18,850 nt of DNA from WLJO01 sp046597895. Its GTDB lineage: Bacteria > Actinomycetota > Acidimicrobiia > Acidimicrobiales > Ilumatobacteraceae. Every line of letters starts with the position of its first letter. Positions within the stretch are counted from its first letter, which is position 1. The notes beneath the pieces were generated by a model. The model did not search any database. It had not been told where the DNA came from and saw only the letters and a list, made by a program, of their open reading frames with translations. The translations under genes and the position numbers were made by a program. Location: the NCBI GenBank assembly GCA_046597895.1, contig JBKJJS010000186.1, positions 1 to 18,850 on the forward strand. Reading direction: 5' to 3'. Shown here one piece after another: positions 6,048 to 14,314 of this stretch.

Positions 6048-6229
6048 TTGTGGTCACCCTCGGTTCGTCGGCCGGACAGCCACCCTCCATCGTACGGCAA
6101 CGAGCGGGGGAGCGGTGGTCTGTACGCACGGTATTGCGATCCGGCTGGGGTGTCTGGCTCCACGTCTGCGACAATGAAAGGGTCCGCTTGGCCCCCGCTG
6201 GCGGACCGATATCGGAGGAACAAGCTCAC

Positions 6230-7477
6230 GTGACGGCACTCGCGCCCGCCCCACGGCGGGATCGGCAACTGCCGACCGGAGTGGGTCTCGTGGTCCTCCT
6301 CGGGGCCATGACGGCGCTTGGTCCGCTCTCCATCGACCTCTACCTGCCCGCGCTCCCGGACATCGAGACGGACCTCAACACGACCACCTCGAAGGTTCAA
6401 CTCACGCTCACGGCCTGTCTTATCGGCCTGGCGGCTGGTCAGCTCGTGATCGGTTCGCTGAGCGATGCGCTCGGGCGGCGGCGTCCGCTCCTCGTGGGAA
6501 TGACGGCGTATGTCTTCGCCTCACTTGGCTGTGCGTTCGCGCCGACCATCGAGATTCTGATCGCCATGCGCTTCCTTCAAGGCTTCTGCGGCGCCGCGGG
6601 GATGGTCGTGGCCCGCTCCACGGTGCGCGACCTGCACGTGGGCGCTGATGCCGTCCGCTTCTTTGCGTCGCTCATGGTGGTCACGGGGCTGGCGCCGATC
6701 ATCGGGCCGGTGCTCGGCGCGATCGTTCTTCGAGCCACATCGTGGAATGGGGTGTTCGTGATGATCGCCGCGGCGGGCGCGGTCATCGCAGTCTTGGCCG
6801 CCGTGCGACTCACCGAGACGCTGCCCGTCGAGCGACGCCGACACGGCGGCCTGCGGGCATCGCTGAGCGCGTTCCGGGTGCTGTCACGGGATCGCCGCTA
6901 TGTCGGCTACATCGTGTCGGCGGGCCTCGTCTTCGCCACCGCGTTCGTGTACATCGCGTCCGCCCCGTTCGTCCTCAAGGACCTCTACGGGCTCACGTCG
7001 CTCAAGTTCAGCATCGTGTTCGGCCTCAACTCGATGGCGCTCGTCGGGTTCGGCCAGATCAGCCGACTCCTCGTGCGACGGGTGGGCTCCCGGCGGCTGT
7101 TCCAGGCCGGCCTGGCCATGTCGACGCTCGGAGGAGCCATCGTGATGACGGTGGTCGCGCTGGATCTCGGCCTCGCCCCGTTGCTCGCAGGATTCTTCTG
7201 TGTGGTCGGGGCCATCGGTTTGGTGGGGCCGAACGCCACCGCGCTGGCGATGGCCGACCACGGAGACAACGCAGGGAGCGCGGCGGCACTACAAGGGGTC
7301 GCTCAGTTCGTACTCGGGGCAGCCGTGGCACCCTTGGCTGGCATCGCGGGACGCAACACGGCGATGCCCATGGCTGTGCTCATGGTGTCGATCCCGCTGC
7401 TTGCCGTAGCGGTGGCCCGCCTGATGACACACCACGCCAGCGCCCGCCTTCACTCGCCGGAACGGCGGGGAACGTAG
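6230..7477 (+). CDS. Bcr/CflA-family MFS drug exporter
   Basis: A 415-residue, 12-transmembrane major facilitator of the Bcr/CflA drug:proton antiporter type, the usual length. The first helix ends in the family motif LGPLSIDLYLPALPDI. The MFS motif A (GSLSDALGRRRPLL) follows helix 2, and RFLQGFCGAAGMVVARSTVRDL is characteristic of Bcr/CflA helix 4. It probably exports a small toxic compound by proton antiport across the cytoplasmic membrane. The GTG at 6230 is chosen because GGAGGA lies 10 nt upstream and the next residues precede helix 1. The frame extends to 6050, but that part has no hydrophobic or family sequence. A weak -10 (GACAAT, 6170-6175) is possible upstream. The stop codon overlaps the SulP -10 box. 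Confidence 0.92.
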   Translation: MTALAPAPRRDRQLPTGVGLVVLLGAMTALGPLSIDLYLPALPDIETDLNTTTSKVQLTLTACLIGLAAGQLVIGSLSDALGRRRPLLVGMTAYVFASLGCAFAPTIEILIAMRFLQGFCGAAGMVVARSTVRDLHVGADAVRFFASLMVVTGLAPIIGPVLGAIVLRATSWNGVFVMIAAAGAVIAVLAAVRLTETLPVERRRHGGLRASLSAFRVLSRDRRYVGYIVSAGLVFATAFVYIASAPFVLKDLYGLTSLKFSIVFGLNSMALVGFGQISRLLVRRVGSRRLFQAGLAMSTLGGAIVMTVVALDLGLAPLLAGFFCVVGAIGLVGPNATALAMADHGDNAGSAAALQGVAQFVLGAAVAPLAGIAGRNTAMPMAVLMVSIPLLAVAVARLMTHHASARLHSPERRGT

Positions 7478-7480
7478 GCT
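7475..7480 (+). promoter_or_regulatory. -10 box of leaderless SulP gene, overlapping the MFS stop codon
   Basis: TAGGCT ends 6 nt before the GTG at 7487. Its TAG is the MFS stop codon. No Shine-Dalgarno is seen. Confidence 0.5.
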
Positions 7481-7486
7481 GATCTC

Positions 7487-9202
7487 GTGGCTGGTCGGGG
7501 AGCGGGAGCGCACTCTGGCCGGGCGCCCGGGCCGACCGGGGCGCCGGACTCGTCACGGCTGATCCTCGGTTGGTTGCGAAGCTACCGGCGGTCGTGGCTC
7601 GCCGCCGATCTCACCACCGGGCTGCTCATAGTCGCCGTCGCCATACCGCTGAGCATGGGGATGGCCGAGGTTGCTGGCATGCCGCCCATCGTCGGCCTGT
7701 ACAGCTGCATGCTGCCCCTTGTCGGGTACGCCCTCGTCGGCTCGTCGCGCCATCTCGTGCTCGGCCTCGACGCATCGACCGCCGCCTTGATTGCCGCCGC
7801 CGTCGCGCCGATGGCCATCGGCGACGCGGAGCGATACGCAGAGCTTGCCGCCGTCATCGCGCTGTTGGTCGGCCTCTTCGCCATCGTCGGTGGTCTCCTT
7901 CGGCTCGGCGTGGCGGCGAACCTGCTCTCAGCGCCAGCGCTCCTCGGCTACCAGGCCGGCCTCGCCGTCACCGTCATCGTCAACCAGCTGCCCCGGCTCG
8001 CCGGGATCCCCGGCTCCGGGGGCGGCACGGTGCGCCGAGTGCGGACGATCATCCAACAGATCGACGATGTCAGCACAACCACGCTGCTCGTTGGTCTCGG
8101 TGGCATCGCGATCATGCTGGGCGTGCGATGGTGGCGGCCTCGCATCCCGGGTGCGCTGATCGCCGTCGTCATCGTCACGCTCGTGGTGAATCGGGCGGGG
8201 CTGCACGACGACGTCGCCACGATTGGAGCAATCCCGTCAGGGCTCCCGTCGCTGCGGTGGCCATCCATCCGTGCCGGCGACCTGCCTCGCCTCGCCAGTG
8301 CGGCGCTCGGCATCACCCTCGTCGCCGCGGCCGACACGGTCGCGGCCAGTCGGGCCTTCGCCATCCGCGGCCGCTACCGCGTCGACGCCAATCGGGAACT
8401 CGCCGGGCTCGGATTGGCCAACGCCCTGTCCGGCGTGTCCGGTGGGATCACCGTGAGTGCATCCGCGGCGCGAACCGCTATCGCCGAGTCGGCAGGAGCC
8501 CACACCCCACTCGCCAGCGTCTCATCTGCCGCAATTCTCGGACTCGTGCTGGTGTGGCTGACGGGGCCACTGGAGAGTGTGCCGGTCACCGCGCTCGCGG
8601 GCGTGGTCATTGTCGCCGTCGCCCGCATCATCGATGTCAGAGCGCTCCGTCGACTCGCCGGCACCCGCCCGTTCGAGTTCGTGCTCGCGCTCGCCACGAT
8701 GATTGGTGTCGTAGCGGTCGGTGTGCTGGAAGGCATCGTGCTGGCGGTGGTCTTGTCGCTGGTCGACTTCGTCCGTCGGGCCGCCCGACCCCACGACGCC
8801 GTCCTCGGTCGAGGGAGCGGGCGGGACTTCGTTGACCTCGATGTGGCTCCTGATGCCCATGTCGAACCGGGCCTCGTGTTGTTCCGCTTCGATGCGCCGC
8901 TGTTCCATGCCAACATCGACCGGTTCCGCGAGCGCATCGAGGAACTGCTGGCCACCACCGACCCGCGACCCGAGTGGATCGTCATCGACGGCTCGCCGAT
9001 CACCGACATCGACGCCACCGCAGCGGATGCTCTCGGTGAACTCGCCGGTGAGTGGGCCGAGCAGGGCATCACGCTCGCATTTGCCCACCTCGCTCATCCC
9101 GTCCGGGAACTCCTGGGCACGTACGGCTTCGGTCCGCTCCTCGGCCCCGATCACCAATTCGATTCGGTGACCGACGCCGTCGCGGCCTTTCGGGCGCGCT
9201 GA
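7487..9202 (+). CDS. SulP-family anion transporter with STAS domain
   Basis: A 571-residue SLC26/SulP transporter. Residues about 35-435 are multi-spanning membrane helices, with the first-helix family signature LTTGLLIVAVAIPLSMGMAEVAGMPPIVGLYS. Conserved core elements follow, such as SRHLVLGLDASTAAL and the later NALSGVSGGITVSASAARTAI. The C-terminal STAS domain (about 440-571) carries VIDGSPITDIDATAADAL from residue 499. Members import sulfate, bicarbonate or other anions; this one cannot be assigned. The length is normal for the family. The GTG start is supported by a TAGGCT -10 box 6 nt away. It is convergent with the universal stress protein gene, 15 bp apart. Confidence 0.92.
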   Translation: MAGRGAGAHSGRAPGPTGAPDSSRLILGWLRSYRRSWLAADLTTGLLIVAVAIPLSMGMAEVAGMPPIVGLYSCMLPLVGYALVGSSRHLVLGLDASTAALIAAAVAPMAIGDAERYAELAAVIALLVGLFAIVGGLLRLGVAANLLSAPALLGYQAGLAVTVIVNQLPRLAGIPGSGGGTVRRVRTIIQQIDDVSTTTLLVGLGGIAIMLGVRWWRPRIPGALIAVVIVTLVVNRAGLHDDVATIGAIPSGLPSLRWPSIRAGDLPRLASAALGITLVAAADTVAASRAFAIRGRYRVDANRELAGLGLANALSGVSGGITVSASAARTAIAESAGAHTPLASVSSAAILGLVLVWLTGPLESVPVTALAGVVIVAVARIIDVRALRRLAGTRPFEFVLALATMIGVVAVGVLEGIVLAVVLSLVDFVRRAARPHDAVLGRGSGRDFVDLDVAPDAHVEPGLVLFRFDAPLFHANIDRFRERIEELLATTDPRPEWIVIDGSPITDIDATAADALGELAGEWAEQGITLAFAHLAHPVRELLGTYGFGPLLGPDHQFDSVTDAVAAFRAR

Positions 9203-9217
9203 CGCCGGGCTCGGGGA

Positions 9218-9658
9218 TCAGTTGGTGCGAACGATCAAGACCGAACATGGCGCGTGGTGAGCGCACCGGTTCGGGACGCTCCCGAGCAGGAACCGTGCCG
9301 CTCCGGTCATGCCCCGGCTCCCGACCACCAGTACGTCGGCTGAGACGTTCTCGCACAGCGCCATGAGCGCGCTGGCCGCTTCGCCTTGCAGGACATGGCC
9401 CTGCGTGTCGGCCGTGACTTGACTCGCTACCGCGGTAGCCCGGGCGATGGCCGCGTCAGCGTCTGCCATGGCGGCGTCGTCGAAGCCGGTGGGGATCGAC
9501 AGCGTCTCGAAGGACACGGCCGCCACATCCCTTGCGAGGCGGGTGACGCATGCGATGTGCAGCGTCGCTCCAGTCGCCTTCGCCAACTCGGCCGCCTGCT
9601 GCACCGCGCCCATCGAACTCGGTGAGCCATCCGTGCCGACGACGATCGATGTGTACAT
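9218..9658 (-). CDS. universal stress protein (UspA family, ATP-binding type)
   Basis: A 146-residue single-domain USP. It begins YTSIVVGTDGSPSS, with the Asp that contacts adenine, and ends in the ATP-binding signature G-2x-G-9x-G(S/T): Gly113-SR-Gly116, nine residues, Gly126-Ser127 (GSRGMTGAARFLLGS). The strand SVLIVRTN closes the fold. ATP-binding USPs dimerise and act in stress survival or as regulators of partner proteins. A GGGAG Shine-Dalgarno-like site lies about 8 nt before the ATG, and TAGCAT at 9691-9696 is a plausible -10. It is a convergent neighbour of the SulP transporter, and a direct functional link is only speculative. Confidence 0.93.
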   Translation of the reverse strand: MYTSIVVGTDGSPSSMGAVQQAAELAKATGATLHIACVTRLARDVAAVSFETLSIPTGFDDAAMADADAAIARATAVASQVTADTQGHVLQGEAASALMALCENVSADVLVVGSRGMTGAARFLLGSVPNRCAHHAPCSVLIVRTN

Positions 9659-9690
9659 GTGTGGTCTCCCTGTGTCCGGTTACCGGCGGG

Positions 9691-9696
9691 ATGCTA
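9691..9696 (-). promoter_or_regulatory. -10 box of universal stress protein gene
   Basis: TAGCAT on the minus strand would give a leader of about 25 nt that includes the GGGAG ribosome-binding site. The -35 is not clear. Confidence 0.4.
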
Positions 9697-9738
9697 CGCG
9701 AGACCAGAGGTGGAGGGATCCACCCGGTGTGGAGCCCC

Positions 9739-10929
9739 TCACAGTTGGAACAGTTCCCGAGCGTTGCCGCCGACGAACTTGGTGCGGGCTTGCGGCGACG
9801 GGAACGAGGCGACGAGTTCGTTCAGGTCGTGCACGTATTCCGGGGTGTGGTCGGCGTGGGGGAAGTCCGATGCCCACAGGAACCGCTCGATGCCAAAGCG
9901 CTCGGCGAGTGCCGGGATGGTGCGCTCGTCCGGGTCGCAGCTGATCCAGATCCGCTCTCGGAAGTAGTCACTCGGCTTGTGTTCGAGCGGCACGCGCTCG
10001 CCGATGAACGTGTGTCCGAAGACGGCATCGATACGGTCGAGCCAATAGCCGATCCAGCCGCCGCCCGACTCCAGTACCAGCACCTTCAACCGTGGGAACG
10101 CGTCGAACACTCCGTAGTCGAACAACGTCGTGAACTGGTGGCGAACGCCATCGGACGCCTGAACGGACGCCAGCAGCCGGAGTTGCTTCACGTGTTCCCA
10201 CGACCCCATGCGGGTGCCCTTCGTCCACTGCGGCTCGAACGTCGGATGGATGGCCAACGGCACGTCGAGGTCCTGGGCGGCGGCGAACACCGGGTTGTTG
10301 CTCGGGTGTCCGAGGGGGCGGCCGTCGTGGGTGAACGGCGCGACGTATCCGCCTCTGGCGCCCTCGCTGACGGCGCGTTCCAATTCGACCGCGGCGGCGA
10401 CGGGGTCCGACAACGAGAGGTGGGCGGTCGGCACGAGACGGTCCGAGCCGGAGCAGAACTCGCAGATCCAGCGGTTGTAGGCCTTCGTGTAGGCCTGCGC
10501 GAGTGCGGGATCGTCCACCTCGGCCTCCCACAACAACCCCACCGTGGTGTAGAGGATCACGGTGTCGATGTGTTCGGCATCGAGCAGGGCGACGCGTTCC
10601 TGAGGATCCATCGAGCCGTATGGCGCCTCGTGGAGGTAGGTGCGCTGTGGATCCTTCTGCATGGCGGCGAGGTCGGGCGCGCCCATGGCGCCGAGTGTCG
10701 ACGGGAACCCACGTCGGCTCATCACCGAGCGTCGGCCGTCGATCTCCAGCTCCTCCAGCCCGTTCTCGTCGACGACGATCCGCAGGGCGCGGTCGCGGAA
10801 CTTCGGATCGATGTAGTCCTCCCACAGATCCGGCGGTTCGAGGATGTGCCCATCGGCGTCCACCGCGCCCTCATAGGCGACGCGGTGCGTCTCGTGGATG
10901 GGCTTGGTCGATCGGACAGAAACGGTCAT
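9739..10929 (-). CDS. amidohydrolase-2 family metal-dependent hydrolase
   Basis: A 396-residue TIM-barrel hydrolase of the amidohydrolase-2/ACMSD-like group, whose members hydrolyse or decarboxylate cyclic and aromatic acids using a divalent metal. Visible family marks are the N-terminal VDADGHILEPPDLW (about 23-36, with Asp26/His28 replacing the classical HxH), LAIHPTF (metal His228), LVLESGGGWIGYWLDR and the terminal FLWASDFPHADHT with the catalytic or metal Asp355. The sequence ends GGNARELFQL, as is typical. ATG 10929 is chosen because the upstream gene stops only 5 nt before it and family sequence begins soon after. The longer open frame to 11142 runs through the upstream gene. It forms an operon with the epimerase-like gene. 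The substrate is unknown; decarboxylase chemistry is possible. Confidence 0.88.
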   Translation of the reverse strand: MTVSVRSTKPIHETHRVAYEGAVDADGHILEPPDLWEDYIDPKFRDRALRIVVDENGLEELEIDGRRSVMSRRGFPSTLGAMGAPDLAAMQKDPQRTYLHEAPYGSMDPQERVALLDAEHIDTVILYTTVGLLWEAEVDDPALAQAYTKAYNRWICEFCSGSDRLVPTAHLSLSDPVAAAVELERAVSEGARGGYVAPFTHDGRPLGHPSNNPVFAAAQDLDVPLAIHPTFEPQWTKGTRMGSWEHVKQLRLLASVQASDGVRHQFTTLFDYGVFDAFPRLKVLVLESGGGWIGYWLDRIDAVFGHTFIGERVPLEHKPSDYFRERIWISCDPDERTIPALAERFGIERFLWASDFPHADHTPEYVHDLNELVASFPSPQARTKFVGGNARELFQL

Positions 10930-10934
10930 GGCGG

Positions 10935-12065
10935 TTACCGGCCCATCTGGTCGACGCTGCCGGTCGGCCGTGTCGGGTGGGGGAGTGGGTGATGCAGTTC
11001 GGGAGCGTCCCAAGGGATCTCGGCCCGCAACCGGTCGACGGCGGTGCGGTAGGCCGCCTCCAAGCGGTCCTCGGTGTCGTAGTCGAAGGGGTCGTGGAAC
11101 GCCACGTTCCCCTTGACGACTGGCGGGTTCTCCGCCAGCCACTCCACCGTCTCGGCGATCTGGTCGGCGGCCGCCACGATCTCGGAGTAGCCCAATTCGC
11201 TACGGGCTTTGGTGGTGTCGAACAGCGTCTGGTCCGAGAAGCCCTCGAGCGGGATCAGGGTGGCCTGGATCAACGGCACGAGTTCGCGGGGCAGCGACAC
11301 CATGGGCAAGTCGCCGCCAGCGGCGTCGGCCACGACTTGCAGCCACTGGCGCCACGAGTACTGAACGTCGTCGGCACAGTTGTACGCCTGACCGTTCGCC
11401 GCATCGGGATGATCCACGACCCGCAACAGGATCTCGGCGGCGTTGCGGGCGCCGCAGCGACCCATGATGCCGAGGCCGCCGTCGGGCAGGATCATGAACG
11501 GGCGGCCGTCACGGATCCGCTTCATCACCAACCACTCGTGGGGCATCTGATTGCGGGGCCCGTGGATGGCCGGGTACCGGATGACTGTCCCCTGGAACCC
11601 TCCGGCGGCCGCCCGTTCGAACACGGTGCGCTCGGCCTCTCGGATCAAGGCTGGCAGCTTCGGTAGCGCGAAGGCCGGGTTGTCGACCGTGTCGGACAGG
11701 GCATCGCTCTCGCGAGCGGGGAGCGCGGGATGGTGGGGCCGCGATCGCTCGGTGCCGATCACGTTGCGGTACGCCGGAACCCCGCCGACGGCGATGAACT
11801 GCTCACAACGGCCGGCCAACGCCGCCGCCAGCAGCTTCACCCGGCCGTACATGCAGGCGACGACATCGAATGACTCGGCACCGAGAGCGGCCTCGATGGT
11901 CTCGGTGAAGTGTGGGTCGCCGTGGATGTGCCGGATGTCGGCCGGCAAGTCGGCGGGCTCGTGCACGCCGCGGTGGAAGAGCGTGACGTCATAACCGCGC
12001 TGCCGCAGGCCGTTGATGACGTGCGGTCCGGTCGGTCCGGTACCACCGACCACGAGGGCTTTCAT
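10935..12065 (-). CDS. NAD-dependent epimerase/dehydratase-like protein (atypical extended SDR)
   Basis: A 376-residue Rossmann-fold protein of the NAD-epimerase/dehydratase (extended or atypical SDR) superfamily. The nucleotide motif is GGTGPTG (7-13) after MKALVV, followed by an acidic/basic stretch TLFHRG. The conserved VIRYPAIHGPRNQ (161-173) corresponds to the strand normally carrying RPxxxYGP. The catalytic YxxxK is not apparent: the region aligned by position reads FALPK (132-136), and the helix LIREAERTVFE follows. The C-terminal domain (about 250-376) resembles substrate-binding extensions, with YDTEDRLEAAYRTAVDRL near the end. ATG 12065 has a TACATT -10 box 7 nt upstream, suggesting leaderless translation. 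It is followed by the amidohydrolase after 5 nt. Reaction unknown. Confidence 0.82.
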   Translation of the reverse strand: MKALVVGGTGPTGPHVINGLRQRGYDVTLFHRGVHEPADLPADIRHIHGDPHFTETIEAALGAESFDVVACMYGRVKLLAAALAGRCEQFIAVGGVPAYRNVIGTERSRPHHPALPARESDALSDTVDNPAFALPKLPALIREAERTVFERAAAGGFQGTVIRYPAIHGPRNQMPHEWLVMKRIRDGRPFMILPDGGLGIMGRCGARNAAEILLRVVDHPDAANGQAYNCADDVQYSWRQWLQVVADAAGGDLPMVSLPRELVPLIQATLIPLEGFSDQTLFDTTKARSELGYSEIVAAADQIAETVEWLAENPPVVKGNVAFHDPFDYDTEDRLEAAYRTAVDRLRAEIPWDAPELHHPLPHPTRPTGSVDQMGR

Positions 12066-12097
12066 CTTGTGGAATGTAGGTGGAATACCGTTCGGCC
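12066..12097. promoter_or_regulatory. compact divergent leaderless promoter pair
   Basis: The 32 bp between two divergent start codons hold TACATT for the minus gene (12073-12078, 7 nt before ATG 12065). They also hold TACCGT for the plus gene (12086-12091, 6 nt before ATG 12098). Each gene's -35 position falls on the other gene's start codon region, so the two polymerases would compete. Confidence 0.55.
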
Positions 12098-13627
12098 ATG
12101 AACCTCGGCAATGCCATCCGCTACTGGTCGACGTGGAATCCGCAAGGCCAGTCTGTGGTCTTCGGTGACCGGGTCGTCTCGTGGTCCGAGTTGGACGATC
12201 GCACGAGCCGGTTGGCCAACGGCCTGCGCGGTCTCGGGATCGGCCACGGCGACCGTGTCGGCATCTTGTCGAGTAACTGTGTGGAGTACCTCGAAGTGGC
12301 CATTGCCGGGTACAAGCTCGGCTCGATCCTCGTGCCGCTCAACGTGAGGCTGACGCCCCCGGAATTGCGCTACATCATCGAGCACGCCGGCTGCCGCGCC
12401 GTTGTCGCCGACCAGCACCTGGCCCCGCTGGCCGCCGCCGCCCTGGACAGCGCCATCGATCCGGTCGACCGCATCGGGCTGGCCGACGGCTTCGGTGTCC
12501 ACATCGATTCGTTGCGCAGTGAGAACTCGGCCGACCCGATGGCCGAGGTGACGCCCGACGACATCGCCTACATCTGCTACACGAGCGGCACTACGGGAAC
12601 CCCGAAGGGGGCCATGTTGTCGCACGGCAACCTCATGACGCTCGCCCACAACAAGATCCTGGCCGACGACACCACGACGGCGTCGCGGGTCTACCTGCCG
12701 TTCCCGCTGAGCTTCACGGGTGGGTTGGTGTCCGTGTGGGCTCCCACGTTCGTGGCTGGCGCCACACTCGTCCTCGACGCCGTTGTCGATCCGCTGCGCA
12801 TGCTTCAGGTGATCCAGGACGAGCGCATCACGAGCTTCGCCGCGGTCCCGGTGATCTTCGACATGATCGTGCAGCACCCGGACTTCCGGGACTACGACCT
12901 GTCGTCGCTGCGAATGGTGGGGTCGGGCGGCGCCGCGGTGCCGGAGTCGTTGATCGAGAAGCTGCTGGCGGTCGGTGTACCCATGGCCCAGGGCTACGGG
13001 CTCACCGAGGGCTGTGGAATCAGCGCCTGGCTGCACGCCAGGGACGCCGTCCGCAAGCTCGGTTCGTGCGGACGGCCACTCATGCACACCAGCATGCGAA
13101 CGGTCGACCCGGAGAACCAAGAGGCGCTCGTCGATGTGCCTGCCGGCGAGGTCGGTGAACTCATCATCAAGGGCCCCGAGGTGATGGTCGGCTATTGGAA
13201 CGCCCCCGAGGCCACCGCGGCCACACTGGTCGACGGTTGGTTGCGCACCGGCGATCTCGCCCGCATCGACGAAGAAGGCTTCGTGTTCATCGTCGATCGG
13301 GCGAAGGACATGTTGATCACCGGTGGGCTGAACGTGTATCCGGCCGAGATCGAACTCGTGCTGGCGGCCATCCCCGGTGTCGCCGAATGCGCGGTCATCG
13401 GCGTACCGGACGACAAGTGGGGAGAGACACCGGTGGCGCTGCTACGGCCCGTGCCGGGGGCCACGCTCGATCGGGTGGCCATCCTCGACCACTGCCGGGA
13501 ACAACTCGCCGACTACAAGCTCCCGCGCTTCGTGGTGATCCGCGACGAGCCGCTCCCGCGTGGAATGTCCGGCAAGGTGTTGAAGCGTGAGTTGCGCGAC
13601 GAATACACCTCCGTCGCGAACCAATGA
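12098..13627 (+). CDS. acyl-CoA synthetase (AMP-forming, FadD-like)
   Basis: A 509-residue ANL-superfamily ligase that activates a carboxylic acid with ATP and then CoA. The P-loop-like motif YTSGTTGTPKGAMLSHGNL starts at 161. QGYGLTEGCG is the A5 region. The hinge and A8 region reads WLRTGDLARIDEEGFVFIVD, then RAKDMLITGGLNVYPAEIE. The C-terminal catalytic Lys493 lies in GMSGKVLKREL. The length is normal for a medium/long-chain or aryl acid ligase; the acid cannot be predicted. ATG 12098 is chosen over the GTG at 12080 because TACCGT ends 6 nt before it and family sequence starts at LGNAIRYW. It is divergent from the epimerase-amidohydrolase operon and followed closely by VapBC. Confidence 0.95.
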   Translation: MNLGNAIRYWSTWNPQGQSVVFGDRVVSWSELDDRTSRLANGLRGLGIGHGDRVGILSSNCVEYLEVAIAGYKLGSILVPLNVRLTPPELRYIIEHAGCRAVVADQHLAPLAAAALDSAIDPVDRIGLADGFGVHIDSLRSENSADPMAEVTPDDIAYICYTSGTTGTPKGAMLSHGNLMTLAHNKILADDTTTASRVYLPFPLSFTGGLVSVWAPTFVAGATLVLDAVVDPLRMLQVIQDERITSFAAVPVIFDMIVQHPDFRDYDLSSLRMVGSGGAAVPESLIEKLLAVGVPMAQGYGLTEGCGISAWLHARDAVRKLGSCGRPLMHTSMRTVDPENQEALVDVPAGEVGELIIKGPEVMVGYWNAPEATAATLVDGWLRTGDLARIDEEGFVFIVDRAKDMLITGGLNVYPAEIELVLAAIPGVAECAVIGVPDDKWGETPVALLRPVPGATLDRVAILDHCREQLADYKLPRFVVIRDEPLPRGMSGKVLKRELRDEYTSVANQ

Positions 13628-13631
13628 CGAG

Positions 13632-13658
13632 TGATATCATCGGATAGCACCAAGGAGG
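13632..13658 (+). promoter_or_regulatory. VapBC promoter/operator candidate and ribosome binding site
   Basis: TGATATCA (13632-13639) is a perfect 8-bp palindrome containing most of the -10 candidate TATCAT (13635-13640). AAGGAGG (13652-13658) lies 5 nt before the GTG at 13664. VapB autoregulation at this palindrome is plausible but inferred. Confidence 0.45.
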
Positions 13659-13663
13659 GCGCC

Positions 13664-13891
13664 GTGACCGACATCTTGATTCGTGACGTTCCAGATGACG
13701 TGGTCGCGGCCATCGACGCGAAAGCCCAGCGGGCTGGGCTCTCCCGCGCCGAGTATCTGCGCCGGACGTTGGCCCGGGAGCGCGGACGCCTCGATGGGCC
13801 CGGTGGGGTGACGGTCGAGGATCTCGAGCGTTTCACCGCGACGTTCTCAGATCTGAACGACCCCGATGTGATGGGACAAGCCTGGACGTGA
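13664..13891 (+). CDS. vapB: VapB-like ribbon-helix-helix antitoxin
   Basis: A 75-residue antitoxin with an N-terminal ribbon-helix-helix: TDILIRDVPDDVVAAIDAKAQRAGLSRAEYLRRTL, the pattern of FitA/VapB proteins that bind DNA as dimers. The C-terminal tail (VEDLERFTATFSDLNDPDVMGQAW) is the toxin-binding segment. The GTG start is preferred to the upstream alternative at 13631 because of AAGGAGG 5 nt before it. The stop overlaps the VapC start (GTGA), giving translational coupling. The pair sits between an acyl-CoA synthetase and a convergent P450, with its own promoter, as in a mobile stabilisation cassette. Confidence 0.88.
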   Translation: MTDILIRDVPDDVVAAIDAKAQRAGLSRAEYLRRTLARERGRLDGPGGVTVEDLERFTATFSDLNDPDVMGQAWT

Positions 13892-14295
13892 GCTCGTGGC
13901 TCATCGACAAGTCGGCGCTGGTTCGACTGGCGGCGAGCCCCGACGCCGAGGAGTGGACGTCGCGGATCGAACGCGGGCTTGTACGGATCAGCACGGTGAC
14001 CCGCCTCGAAGTCGGGTACTCCGCACGGTCGGCCGACGACCTCCGGGCGGGCATCGATCGGTCCCCTCTGGCGTCGATGCCCGTCGAGTACCTCACGCCC
14101 GCAGTCGAGGATCGTGCCATCGCGGTGCAACTCGGGCTGGCCGATCGCGGGCAGCATCGTGCGCCGTCCATACCGGACCTGCTGATCGCCGCGGCCGCGG
14201 AGCTGGGACAGCTCGTCGTGCTGCACGTCGATAAGGACTTCGAGTTGATCGCTGAGGTGACCGGCCAGCCCGTCGAGCGTTTGACCCTACGCTGA
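13888..14295 (+). CDS. vapC: VapC-like PIN-domain ribonuclease toxin
   Basis: A 135-residue PIN nuclease. The acidic active-site residues are all present: Asp7 in WLIDKSAL, Glu41 in TRLEVGYSAR, Asp97 in SIPDLLIAAAAE, and Asp115/Asp117 in LHVDKDFELIAEVTG. VapC enzymes cut tRNA or rRNA in a magnesium-dependent way and are held in check by VapB. The GTG start overlaps the antitoxin TGA. The gene runs into a hairpin shared with the convergent P450 stop. Nothing in the sequence suggests inactivation. Confidence 0.93.
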   Translation: MSSWLIDKSALVRLAASPDAEEWTSRIERGLVRISTVTRLEVGYSARSADDLRAGIDRSPLASMPVEYLTPAVEDRAIAVQLGLADRGQHRAPSIPDLLIAAAAELGQLVVLHVDKDFELIAEVTGQPVERLTLR

Positions 14296-14314
14296 CGGGG
14301 CCGGGAGCCGTCAG
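14292..14314. terminator. hairpin containing the stop codons of VapC and a convergent P450
   Basis: CTGACGG (14292-14298) and CCGTCAG (14308-14314) are perfect 7-bp arms with a 9-nt loop. The left arm holds the vapC TGA and the right arm the P450 stop (TGA on the minus strand). A likely shared terminator, without a T run. Confidence 0.45.

Noticed and set aside
7570..8835. 421-residue frame overlapping the SulP gene
   Set aside because: It is Arg/His-rich out-of-frame translation of high-GC DNA inside a clear transporter.
9550..10992. 480-residue plus-strand frame opposite the amidohydrolase and the start of the universal stress gene
   Set aside because: It is antisense to recognised enzymes; its open state follows from GC-rich codons.
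10503..11666. 387-residue plus-strand frame opposite the epimerase
   Set aside because: It has no domain signature, while the minus strand encodes a family-consistent protein.
12066..12097. Conventional -35 boxes for the divergent promoters
   Set aside because: Positions 17 bp from each -10 show no TTGACA-like sequence; only the -10 elements are supported.
12062..13120. 352-residue minus-strand frame opposite the acyl-CoA synthetase
   Set aside because: It is a composition shadow; the plus-strand protein has all ANL motifs.
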